Source of the DNA: CAVYXF01 sp963772335
GTDB taxonomy: Bacteria > Pseudomonadota > Alphaproteobacteria > Rhizobiales > Rhodomicrobiaceae
Reading direction: 5' to 3'
Assembly (NCBI GenBank): GCA_963772335.1
Contig: CAVYXF010000005.1
Coordinates: 620,001 to 684,000 of the forward strand
DNA: 64,000 nt
Part shown: positions 34,440 to 42,360 of the stretch, one piece after another
Layout: the number at the start of each line of letters is the position of its first letter
Position numbering within the stretch: the stretch's first letter is position 1
Notes under the pieces: model-generated
What the model was told of the DNA's origin: nothing
Database searches by the model: none
Seen by the model: only the letters and a program-made list of their open reading frames with translations
Made by a program: the position numbers and the translations under genes

Positions 34440-34796
34440 TTAGAACAGCTTGCCGCCGTTCGGCACCGTGACCGTCGGGGCGATCAGTACCACCTCGCCG
34501 GCCTCGTCAGGGAAGCCGAGCGTTAGCACCTCGGACTTGAACTTGCCGATCTGGCGGGGCGGGAAATTGACCACTGCCGCAACCTGCCGACCGATCAGTA
34601 TATCCGGCGCATAATGACGGGTGATCTGCGCCGAGCTTTTCTTCACGCCGAGCTCCGGGCCGAAATCGATCCAGATCTTGAATGCCGGCTTGCGTGCCTC
34701 GGGAAAGGGCTGCGCATCGATGACCGTGCCGACGCGGATATCGACCGCCTCGAAATCCTCATAACGGATAGGCGGTCGCACTGACGTTTCCCCCAT
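34440..34796 (-). CDS. csaA: CsaA-type tRNA-binding protein
   Basis: A 118-residue OB-fold protein like B. subtilis CsaA, which binds tRNA and has chaperone-like activity. Recognised segments are FEAVDIRVGTVIDAQPFPEA, KIWIDFGPELGVKKSSAQIT, RQVAAVVNFPPRQIGKFKSE (in part) and VLTLGFPDEAGEVVL. It begins 14 bases after the TetR-family gene stop, so they are probably co-transcribed. Confidence 0.9.
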   Translation of the reverse strand: MGETSVRPPIRYEDFEAVDIRVGTVIDAQPFPEARKPAFKIWIDFGPELGVKKSSAQITRHYAPDILIGRQVAAVVNFPPRQIGKFKSEVLTLGFPDEAGEVVLIAPTVTVPNGGKLF

Positions 34797-34810
34797 CGCC
34801 CGTCCTCGCC

Positions 34811-35554
34811 TCAAATCACCGGGGCAGGCCCAAATTCCGTACCCGCCGGGCCCGCCGGTGGATTGCCGGGCGGCTGGGTGGCTGGCGTCAGGGTGGCATC
34901 AGGGACCGGCATCTCGTCGGCAGTCTCCGTCCTGCGCCGTCTCTCCTTTACCGAGCTAAACATCCGGCTCGCGGCGGCGAGCAAATCGTCAACCCGGCGG
35001 ACCATACCCTCGGCGCGCCGCAGCCGGCTGTCGAGCGCGGCCATGGTGCGCGCCATGCCGGGATCATCGTCCTCCAGCCAGATGTCGAACACGCGGGCGT
35101 AGATGCCCATCAGGCCCGGAATCCGAAGCGTGCCGCGCGGGCCGTCCGCCTCGAGACCGGCCGCGGCCATCATCCAATACATTGACCGGCCTGCCGCGCC
35201 GACTTGCACGAGGCTTTCGCCTGGACGGAAGCGCAGGTCAGCCAGGATGCGCCGCAGCGCCGCCTTATAGGGGGCCATTACCTCGAACCGGGTCATCAGC
35301 ACATCGAACAGCCGGTCCCGTGAGACCGTGCCCTCCTCCGGTCGGTCGATCTTGGCGAGCACCGCATCATCCACGGCGCGCGTGAAAGCAGCGAGGATCT
35401 GCGCCTTTGACTGAAATTCCTGACGGAACTCCGCGAGATTGCAGCCGGCGGCGCTGGCGATTTCGTCGAGGGAAAGCCCGCTCCACCCGCGCGTCTCAGC
35501 TAGCCGGAGCGCTGCATCGATAATCTTGCCGCGTCTTGAGGTCTGATCGAGCAT
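34811..35554 (-). CDS. TetR family transcriptional regulator
   Basis: A 247-residue protein. The N-terminal helix-turn-helix reads KIIDAALRLAETRGWSGLSL and DEIASAAGCNLAEFRQEFQS, followed by the core helices of the TetR ligand domain. The last 45 residues are Pro-rich and probably disordered (TPATQPPGNPPAGPAGTEF). Alphaproteobacterial relatives resemble the COQ9/TetR group, so a role other than DNA binding is possible. The ATG at 35554 begins at homology. Confidence 0.82.
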   Translation of the reverse strand: MLDQTSRRGKIIDAALRLAETRGWSGLSLDEIASAAGCNLAEFRQEFQSKAQILAAFTRAVDDAVLAKIDRPEEGTVSRDRLFDVLMTRFEVMAPYKAALRRILADLRFRPGESLVQVGAAGRSMYWMMAAAGLEADGPRGTLRIPGLMGIYARVFDIWLEDDDPGMARTMAALDSRLRRAEGMVRRVDDLLAAASRMFSSVKERRRRTETADEMPVPDATLTPATQPPGNPPAGPAGTEFGPAPVI

Positions 35555-35651
35555 GACGGTCCTCCCTTGTCTTTCATCAGGTGGGTAGAGGCACAGACGA
35601 GGTAAAGACCTCCCGCATTCACGCATGCGAACTTCAGGTCCTAAAGCCCCA

Positions 35652-36281
35652 CTAGATTCTTAGGTTAGCTAGTGTTCTTTTCGATTTGAAGCTTCGCTCG
35701 GAGTTGCCGCTAGCGCTGACGAACTTTCGAAATCGGGATACTAGCCGGCGATGCCCCAGCATAGCTATCAGCCGCTCGAGTCGCGGGTCCACCACGCCGC
35801 ACTCGCGCAAATGCCGCACCGTGTTCACCACATAGTCGGTGTTCTTTCCCGACCGTCCCTGGCTGCGCCGCACCAGCCGCGCCTGCTCGCTGAGCGGTAG
35901 CACGCCAGCATATTGCCTGTGGCGGCGATTGACCATGAAGCAGAGAGCGCGGGGCGTTTCTTCCCTCCCCCCATTAAGCAGCACATCGCGCAGTACCGCC
36001 CGGTAGACATTGGTGATCTGCTCGCGCCGGCGCAGATAACTCAAAGTTGCCCGCCTGTGCTTTGGGGCGACACGGAACGCCATGCCTTCGCAGGTGCCAC
36101 CATTATCGAGGCCGAGCACCAGTCCGGGCCGTTGCGGAGTGCCACGATGGACATGGGAGTAAACGCACAGAGCGCGGTGAGCGCCGAGCAACTTTGCGTG
36201 CACTGCTTCTTCATAAAGAAAGCCAGGCCGCCACATCAGCGAGCCATAGCCGAACACCCAGAGATCTATGCCTTGCGTCAA
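35652..36281 (-). CDS. chaC: ChaC-like gamma-glutamylcyclotransferase
   Basis: A 209-residue protein with the N-terminal VFGYGSLMWRPGF motif that binds the gamma-glutamyl group and the catalytic Glu in YLRRREQITNVY. ChaC enzymes degrade glutathione to 5-oxoproline and Cys-Gly. The start is a TTG that overlaps the tyrA stop (TTGA), indicating translational coupling. The basic C-terminus (FKSKRTLANLRI) is an extension. Confidence 0.87.
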   Translation of the reverse strand: MTQGIDLWVFGYGSLMWRPGFLYEEAVHAKLLGAHRALCVYSHVHRGTPQRPGLVLGLDNGGTCEGMAFRVAPKHRRATLSYLRRREQITNVYRAVLRDVLLNGGREETPRALCFMVNRRHRQYAGVLPLSEQARLVRRSQGRSGKNTDYVVNTVRHLRECGVVDPRLERLIAMLGHRRLVSRFRKFVSASGNSERSFKSKRTLANLRI

Positions 36282-37219
36282 ACTGTTTTTTGCTTTTCTT
36301 TCGTTGGGCCGTGACGGCCAAAATCGGGGGCGGCGGTATCCTGACCAGCCTCGATGATGCCGCGTCTGATAGCGCGCGTCCGGGTGAACAGCTCGAACAA
36401 CTTCTCGCCTTCACCCCAACGGATCGCGCGCTGCAGTGAGGTCAAATCCTCGACGAAGCGGCCGAGCATTTCAAGTACCGCCTCACGGTTGTTCAGAAAA
36501 ATATCGCGCCACATGGTTGGGTCCGAGGCGGCGATGCGCGTGAAGTCGCGGAAACCCGAGGCGGAGAATTTGATGACCTCTTTCTGCGTGACCTGCTCGA
36601 GGTCCGAGGCGGTACCGACGATGTTGTAGGCGATCAGATGGGGCAGATGGCTGACGATCGCCAGCACCAGGTCGTGATGCTCCGGCGTCATCAGCTCGAC
36701 GGACGCGCCGCAGGCTTCCCAGAAGGCCTTGAGCTTCGCGACGGCTGCCTCATCGGCACCTGCGGGTGGGGTGAGAATGGTCCAGCGCCCGTCGAACAGC
36801 TCGGCGAAACCCGCCTCAGGTCCGGAATATTCCGTGCCGGCGATCGGATGGCCCGGAATGAAATGCAAGGACTTGGGCAGATGCGGAGCGATGTCGCGCA
36901 CCACCGCGCCCTTGACTGAACCGACATCGCTGAGCGTGGCGCCTGGCGCAAGAGCCGGCGCAATGGCTTCGGCCAGCGCACCATAAGTGCCCACCGGCGT
37001 GCACAGCATGACAAGATCGGCGCCGCGGACCGCCTCGGCAGGATCGGAATAGACAGCATCAGCGAGGCCCAGGCGCTCGGCCGCGGCCAGTGTCGCCTCG
37101 GTCCGGGCGCTACCGGTGATACGCTTCGCCAGCCCACCCCGCCTTACGGCGTGGCTGATGGAAGAGCCGATCAGGCCAAGGCCGATCAGGGCGACATGGT
37201 CGTAAGTCGGCGTGCTCAT
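36278..37219 (-). CDS. tyrA: Prephenate/arogenate dehydrogenase
   Basis: Oxidative decarboxylation of prephenate or arogenate in tyrosine synthesis. The 313 residues begin with the NAD-binding ALIGLGLIGSS (glycines 13-18), followed by LCTPVGTYG, DVGSVKGAVV, FIPGHPIAGTEYSGPEAGF (in part) and SHLPHLIAYN. The ATG at 37219 overlaps the hisC stop (TGATG). No chorismate mutase domain is fused. Pairing with a HisC-type aminotransferase suggests the two also act together in aromatic amino-acid synthesis. Confidence 0.93.
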   Translation of the reverse strand: MSTPTYDHVALIGLGLIGSSISHAVRRGGLAKRITGSARTEATLAAAERLGLADAVYSDPAEAVRGADLVMLCTPVGTYGALAEAIAPALAPGATLSDVGSVKGAVVRDIAPHLPKSLHFIPGHPIAGTEYSGPEAGFAELFDGRWTILTPPAGADEAAVAKLKAFWEACGASVELMTPEHHDLVLAIVSHLPHLIAYNIVGTASDLEQVTQKEVIKFSASGFRDFTRIAASDPTMWRDIFLNNREAVLEMLGRFVEDLTSLQRAIRWGEGEKLFELFTRTRAIRRGIIEAGQDTAAPDFGRHGPTKEKQKTV

Positions 37220-38325
37220 CACGCCGCCTCGTTCATGAACGCGCTAAGTGCCTCGACCACTGCCCGGTTCTCCGCCTCGAGACCCACCGTCAGGCGCAGG
37301 CACTCGGGGAGGCCATAGGAGGCGACCCTGCGCAGGATGATGCGGCGGCTGTTCAGATACTCGTCCACGTCCTTGGCGCTACGGCCGTTCTCCTTGCCGA
37401 AATGCAGAAGCACGAAATTGGCAGCGCTGTCTGTCACCTCTATGCCAAGCGCGCGAATTTCGCGGGTCAGCCACTCCCGCCACGCCTCATTGTGCTGGAT
37501 GGCGCGCTCGACATGCGCGCGGTCCTGCAGCGAGCCGATCGCGGCCGCCATGCCAGGACCGGAAAGATTGAACGGGCTGCGGATGCGGTTGAGCACCCCT
37601 GCCACTTCCGGCGGGCAATAAGCCCAGCCGACCCGCGCGGCGGCGAGACCATGGATCTTAGAGAAGGTTCGCGTCATCACGGTATTTGGCGTCGTCGCGA
37701 CCAACTCAATTCCGGCCTCGTAATCATTGCGGCGCACATACTCGCAATAGGCAGCATCGAGTACCAGCAGCACGTTGCCGGGCAGCGAGGTGCGCAGCCT
37801 GCGCACCTCATCGAAGGGCAGATAGGTGCCGGTCGGATTGTTCGGGTTGGCGATGAAAATGGCGCGTGTGCGCGGCGTAACCCGCTCAAGGATCGCATCG
37901 ACGTCGCCGCGCAGGTCGTTCTCCGGCGCGACCACCGGCTTCGCGCCGGCGGCAAGGATGACGATCTTGTAAACCAGGAAACCGTGCGCGGTGTAAATCG
38001 CCTCATCACCCGGCCCGAGATAAGCCTGGGCGAGCAGGTGGAACAGCTCGTCCGAGCCGTTGCCGCACACCAGATGGTCGGGGTTGAGGCCGAAATTTGC
38101 GCCGAGTGCCTCGCGCAGCTCGGTTGCCGCACCGTCCGGATAGCGCGCGAGTTGCAATGCGGCCGCGCTATAGGCCTCGAGCGCCATCAGGCTCGGGCCG
38201 AGCGGCGTTTCGTTTGACGACAGCTTAATCACAGGTCCCGCACCTGGCAGCTTGCTGCGACCCGGAACATAGGGGTCGATCTCGAAGATGCCGGGCCGCG
38301 CCTGAAGACCCTGCGCCACAGACAA
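37219..38325 (-). CDS. hisC: Histidinol-phosphate aminotransferase
   Basis: PLP enzyme of the class I/II aminotransferase fold, 368 residues. Key segments are YVPGRSKLPG, KLSSNETPLGPS, NGSDELFHLLAQAYLGPGD, NPNNPTGTYL and the PLP lysine in TFSKIHGLAAARVGW. Likely acts on histidinol phosphate and possibly aromatic keto acids, given its link to tyrA. I chose the TTG at 38325 because AAGGAG stands six bases before it and it precedes the homology; ATG codons further upstream (38388, 38412) lack a ribosome binding site. Confidence 0.9.
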   Translation of the reverse strand: MSVAQGLQARPGIFEIDPYVPGRSKLPGAGPVIKLSSNETPLGPSLMALEAYSAAALQLARYPDGAATELREALGANFGLNPDHLVCGNGSDELFHLLAQAYLGPGDEAIYTAHGFLVYKIVILAAGAKPVVAPENDLRGDVDAILERVTPRTRAIFIANPNNPTGTYLPFDEVRRLRTSLPGNVLLVLDAAYCEYVRRNDYEAGIELVATTPNTVMTRTFSKIHGLAAARVGWAYCPPEVAGVLNRIRSPFNLSGPGMAAAIGSLQDRAHVERAIQHNEAWREWLTREIRALGIEVTDSAANFVLLHFGKENGRSAKDVDEYLNSRRIILRRVASYGLPECLRLTVGLEAENRAVVEALSAFMNEAA

Positions 38326-38420
38326 GGGAAGCTCCTTCAATGTTCGGCAGCGATCCTGGCGCCTCGCGCCCGATCGCGCCGCATTCATAGAATTGGGAAG
38401 TTGCGATTGCAAAGAAAAGA

Positions 38421-38546
38421 TTGACTTTGACCCGCGAAAGCCTAGCTAACACGCCAGCTCTTGCCCTTATCTTGGGCAGTCCGCCGCATCGGTCCCCGGC
38501 CTCCTTGCGGCGCTCATCTTCGGCCGGTCCGATTTCTGCGAGGACC
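38421..38546 (+). promoter_or_regulatory. metX promoter and structured leader
   Basis: TTGACT (38421-38426) and TAGCTA (38443-38448) are spaced 16 bases and fit a sigma-70 promoter. The leader contains stems GCCC/GGGC, CGCCGCA (38482-38488) with TGCGGCG (38506-38512), and GGTCC (38526-38530) with GGACC (38542-38546); the last overlaps the GAGGA ribosome binding site. Confidence 0.4.
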
Positions 38547-38554
38547 AAACGCCG

Positions 38555-39724
38555 ATGCCGCAAGCGACGACGCTAAGTTGCAAAGTCGCGCAGTTTTCAG
38601 AGGACGAGCCGCTGCCGCTCGACAGCGGTGCTTTGCTTGCGCCTTTCGACATCGCTTATCAGACTTACGGCACGCTCAATGCGGAGCGCTCGAATGCGGT
38701 GCTGGTCTGCCATGCGCTGACTGGCGATCAGCATGTCGCCGACCGGCATCCCGTAACGGGCAAGCCCGGCTGGTGGGAGACGGTCGTCGGGCCCGGCAAG
38801 CCAGTCGACACCAACCGCTATTTCGTCATTTGCTCAAATATCATCGGCGGCTGCATGGGCTCGACCGGCCCGGCTTCGATCCACCCGCGCACGGGCCGGC
38901 CCTACGGTCTCGACTTTCCGGTGATCACCGTTCGCGACATGGTGCGCGCCCAAGCCCGGCTGATAGAGCGCCTGGGCATTCCTGACCTGTTCTGCGTCAT
39001 CGGCGGCTCGATGGGCGGCATGCAGGTGCTGGAATGGGCGGCGACCTTCCCGGACAAGGTGTTCTCCGCCGTGCCGATAGCCGCGGCCTGGCGCCATTCT
39101 CCACAGAATATCGCCTTCCACGAGGTCGGCCGGCAGGCGGTCATGGCCGATCCGGACTGGTGCGGCGGGCGCTATATCGAAGAGGGCACAGCGCCCCGGA
39201 AGGGCCTCGCAGTAGCGCGGATGGCCGCGCACATCACGTACTTGTCCTCCAAGGCGCTGCATGAGAAATTCGGGCGCAAATTGCAGGATCGCGACGCGCT
39301 CACCTTCGGCTTCGACGCCGACTTCCAGGTGGAGAGTTATCTGCGCTATCAGGGTTCGACCTTCGTGGACAGGTTCGACGCCAACACCTATCTCTACATC
39401 ACCCGGGCTATGGACTATTTCGACCTTGCCGCCGAGCATGGTGGTGTGCTCGCCAATGCGTTCCGGGCGACGCGGGCACGCTTCTGCGTCGTGTCCTTTA
39501 CCTCCGACTGGCTCTATCCGACGCGCGAGAGCCGCGAGATCGTGCGGGCGCTGAACGCGGTCGCCGCCAATGTCAGCTTTGTCGAGATCGAGAGCGATAA
39601 GGGCCACGACGCTTTTCTGCTGCACGAGCCGGAGCTGTTCGACACCATCTCCGGCTTCTTGAGTGCCGCCGCCGCCCGGCGTGGCCTGCCGGCGACCTGC
39701 GAAGTCGCCGAAATGAGCGCCTAA
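38555..39724 (+). CDS. metX: Homoserine O-acyltransferase (MetX)
   Basis: Alpha/beta hydrolase-fold acyltransferase that activates homoserine in methionine synthesis, 389 residues. Nucleophile Ser152 is in VIGGSMGGMQVLEWA; the acid and base lie in FTSDWLYPT and ESDKGHDAFLL. Other family segments are YQTYGTLNAERSNAVLVCHA (in part) and SNIIGGCMGSTGP. MetX proteins use acetyl- or succinyl-CoA, and the choice cannot be assigned safely here. It is followed by metW after 5 bases, the standard alphaproteobacterial pair. Confidence 0.94.
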   Translation: MPQATTLSCKVAQFSEDEPLPLDSGALLAPFDIAYQTYGTLNAERSNAVLVCHALTGDQHVADRHPVTGKPGWWETVVGPGKPVDTNRYFVICSNIIGGCMGSTGPASIHPRTGRPYGLDFPVITVRDMVRAQARLIERLGIPDLFCVIGGSMGGMQVLEWAATFPDKVFSAVPIAAAWRHSPQNIAFHEVGRQAVMADPDWCGGRYIEEGTAPRKGLAVARMAAHITYLSSKALHEKFGRKLQDRDALTFGFDADFQVESYLRYQGSTFVDRFDANTYLYITRAMDYFDLAAEHGGVLANAFRATRARFCVVSFTSDWLYPTRESREIVRALNAVAANVSFVEIESDKGHDAFLLHEPELFDTISGFLSAAAARRGLPATCEVAEMSA

Positions 39725-39729
39725 TTCCG

Positions 39730-40365
39730 ATGGACGTGAGGCGCAAACAGGTCCGGCAGCCGGCCCGTGTCGATCACCTTCTGATCGCCGAGATGGTGAA
39801 GCCCGGCGCGCGCGTGGTCGACGTCGGCTGCGGCGATGGCGAGCTGCTTTCGCTTCTCGAAGCCGAGCGTGACGTCGACGGCCGCGGCATCGAGCTGTCA
39901 CAGTCCAACGTCAATCTATGCGTGGCCAAGGGATTGTCCGTGATCCAGGGTGACGCCGACCGCGACCTCGCCAATTTCCCCGACAATGCCTTCGACTACG
40001 CCGTCCTCAGCCAGACGCTGCAGGCGACGCGCCGTCCGCGCCGGGTGCTGGAGCAACTCTTGCGCATCGGCCAGCATGCCATCGTCTCCTTCCCCAATTT
40101 CGGCCATTGGCGTATCAGGCTGCAGTTCCTTGTCTGGGGGCGGATGCCGGTCACGCCGAATCTGCCGGATCGCTGGTATGAGACGCCGAACATCCACTAC
40201 TGCACGATCAAAGATTTCCTGACTCTCTGTGAGGACATGCAGGCAGTCGTGGAGAAGTCGGTGGCGCTCAATGCCTATGGCACGCAGATCGGCAAGGGCC
40301 TGCCGCTCTCCTGGCAAAATATTATTGGTGAGCAGGCCGTCTTCCTGCTGACGAAGCAGGCATGA
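39730..40365 (+). CDS. metW: Methionine biosynthesis protein MetW
   Basis: A 211-residue methyltransferase-fold protein required with MetX for homoserine acylation in many proteobacteria. The N-terminal AdoMet-like motif VVDVGCGDGELLSLLEAE is followed by GRGIELSQSNVNLCVAKGL, FDYAVLSQTLQATRRP and SFPNFGHWRIRLQF. It is co-transcribed with metX. Its 3' end overlaps the convergent methyltransferase gene by 44 bases. Confidence 0.93.
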   Translation: MDVRRKQVRQPARVDHLLIAEMVKPGARVVDVGCGDGELLSLLEAERDVDGRGIELSQSNVNLCVAKGLSVIQGDADRDLANFPDNAFDYAVLSQTLQATRRPRRVLEQLLRIGQHAIVSFPNFGHWRIRLQFLVWGRMPVTPNLPDRWYETPNIHYCTIKDFLTLCEDMQAVVEKSVALNAYGTQIGKGLPLSWQNIIGEQAVFLLTKQA

Positions 40366-41140
40366 GCCGAGGCGTTTGGGTCGCTTGCCTGGCGGCCTTC
40401 AATCGTGCCTCGGCGCGAATGCGCGGCGTCACCGCATTGGCGGTGCGCAATTTCCGGGCAACCTCCTTGGCCGGCTCGACGATCGGCGCGTAGAGATGCT
40501 TTTGCGCCTCGACCGCCAGCACGCCGCAAAAGCGCGGCCAGGCATAAGAGCCGACCCGCTCCCAGGCAACCGCGGTGTTGAGCACCACGCCCCAGCTCAT
40601 CGGTGGCATGAACAGCGTTGGCGACCATCCGGTGGGCGCGAACAACGCGCCCCCAAGCAGCCTTTCGAGCTGGCTGCGGCTATAGGGCTGGCCGTGTCCG
40701 AACGGTGTATTGTCGAAGCGCGCCCACAGACCCCGCCGGTTCGGCACGACAAGCAGCAGCTTTCCCTCCGGTGCCAACACCCGCCAGATTTCGCGTAGCA
40801 GGGGACGGGGCGAGCCATTCATCTCTAGTGAATGCACCGCCAGCACACGGTCAACGGAGGCGTCGGGCAAGGGCAGCTCGGTCTCGCTTGCCAGGATCGC
40901 CCGCGATGGCCCGTCGGCAGGCCAGTGTACTGCGCCCTGATCCTCCGGCATTACCGCGATCACGCGCGCAGCTTCCTGCAGGAACGCCCGCATGAACGGT
41001 GCGGCATAGCCAAGCCCGAGCACCGTCTGGCCATGGACGTCCGGCCAGAGCGTGCGAATGCGATGGACGAGCAGTCTGCGGGCCACAGCCCCCAGATGGG
41101 AGTTGTAGAAATTCCGCACTTCCTCGACATCGGGCCGCAT
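40322..41140 (-). CDS. Class I SAM-dependent methyltransferase
   Basis: A 272-residue protein with a Rossmann methyltransferase core: motif I region TVLGLGYAAPFMRAFL, ASVDRVLAVHSLEMNGSPRP and GKLLLVVPNRRGLWARFD. Motif I departs from the usual GxGxG. The C-terminal 60 residues are basic. Alphaproteobacterial orthologues sit divergently from gloB, as here, but the substrate is not known. The ATG at 41140 has AGAGAGG upstream. Confidence 0.82.
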   Translation of the reverse strand: MRPDVEEVRNFYNSHLGAVARRLLVHRIRTLWPDVHGQTVLGLGYAAPFMRAFLQEAARVIAVMPEDQGAVHWPADGPSRAILASETELPLPDASVDRVLAVHSLEMNGSPRPLLREIWRVLAPEGKLLLVVPNRRGLWARFDNTPFGHGQPYSRSQLERLLGGALFAPTGWSPTLFMPPMSWGVVLNTAVAWERVGSYAWPRFCGVLAVEAQKHLYAPIVEPAKEVARKLRTANAVTPRIRAEARLKAARQATQTPRLMPASSAGRRPAHQ

Positions 41141-41260
41141 TGATGTTGCCTCTCTCAGCAGTTTCTCGTTGGCGCCACCTGCCAAGCACTTGGATTATGA
41201 TAGCAAAGTCACCAGATGATCAAAGGGTCCAAGCCGTATACGCTTGCGGGGAGAAAATCG

Positions 41261-42031
41261 ATGGCCGAGCTGCAAATCCATCAATTCCTTTGCCGGCAGG
41301 ACAATTTTGGCGTTCTGATTCATGATGCAGCCAGCGGCGTCACAGCTGCTATCGATGCGCCCGAGACCGAGCCGATCCGTGCGGCGCTTGCCGAAAAAGG
41401 CTGGAAGCTCACCCACATCTTCACCACCCATCATCACGGCGACCACACCGCCGGTCACGAAGCTTTGAAGGCCGAGACCGGCTGCCATATTGTCGGGCCG
41501 CGCAAAGAGGCCGCCAGCATACCCGGCATTGATGAACAAGTCGCCGAGGGCGATGCGCTACGCTTCGGGGACCATAGCGTCCGCGTTATCGAGACGCCGG
41601 GGCACACACTCGGCCATGTCACCTATCATCTGCCTGAGGCGGGGGTTGCCTTTGTCGGTGATACGCTGTTCTCGCTTGGCTGCGGCCGTGTGATCGAGGG
41701 CACGCCCGAAATGCTCTGGAATTCCTTGCAGAAACTGATGGCGCTGCCCCCCGAGACGCAGATCTATTGCGGCCATGAATACACCATGAACAACGCCCGC
41801 TTCGCGCTCACCATCGAGCCCGGCAACGAGGCGCTGCAGCAGCGAGCCAAAGAGGTGGAGGCGCTGCGCGCGCGGGGAGCGCTCACTCTGCCGGTCGCTC
41901 TTGCCGACGAACTTGCGGAAAACCCGTTCCTTCGTCCGGGCAGCGCGGAAATCCAGCAGAGGCTCGGCAAAGTCGGCCAATCGCTTGCCACAATTTTTGC
42001 CGATATTAGGCGGCTTAAGGATCGCTTCTGA
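41261..42031 (+). CDS. gloB: Hydroxyacylglutathione hydrolase (glyoxalase II)
   Basis: Hydrolyses S-lactoylglutathione in methylglyoxal detoxification. The 256-residue metallo-beta-lactamase-fold protein has the binuclear metal motif TTHHHGDHT (His57, His59, Asp61, His62), TPGHTLGH, the FVGDTLFSLGCGR segment and YCGHEYT. The C-terminal substrate domain ends RLKDRF. The ATG at 41261 starts at homology; the upstream in-frame ATG at 41216 would add 15 unmatched residues. Confidence 0.94.
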   Translation: MAELQIHQFLCRQDNFGVLIHDAASGVTAAIDAPETEPIRAALAEKGWKLTHIFTTHHHGDHTAGHEALKAETGCHIVGPRKEAASIPGIDEQVAEGDALRFGDHSVRVIETPGHTLGHVTYHLPEAGVAFVGDTLFSLGCGRVIEGTPEMLWNSLQKLMALPPETQIYCGHEYTMNNARFALTIEPGNEALQQRAKEVEALRARGALTLPVALADELAENPFLRPGSAEIQQRLGKVGQSLATIFADIRRLKDRF

Positions 42032-42360
42032 GAAGAGCGGCGATACGGCACTGGGGGATTGCAAAACACCGGATAGATGGAGTTGTGGAAAAGGCTTACA
42101 GCTTCTGAGAGTGCTTGCGAGTGCCCGGTGATTACTTTTAATTTCCTGGCACGGGAACATACAAATCGCGCATGTCTATCTGGGGAGATGTCATGCGCTG
42201 GGGAATAAAGGAAGCTGGGTTAGGTGCCACGCGGTTTGAGTGAAGTGGGGCTTTTCTTCACTCGTCTGCTTAAGAGGGCAATTCGGCACCGCTCAGCAGA
42301 TAAAAAAGTGACCAGCTAACCGCAGAAGCAGCGGGAAGCGGGGCATAGCGGGGTGTACAA
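42032..42360. other. Intergenic region with a hairpin
   Basis: 329 bases between gloB and the NYN-domain gene without a supported gene. GAGTGAAG (42238-42245) and CTTCACTC (42256-42263) form an 8-base stem around TGGGGCTTTT. Confidence 0.4.

Noticed and set aside
38421..38546. SAM-II riboswitch upstream of metX
   Set aside because: TTTGACC and AGCTAAC recall parts of the motif, but the required pseudoknot pairing could not be found.
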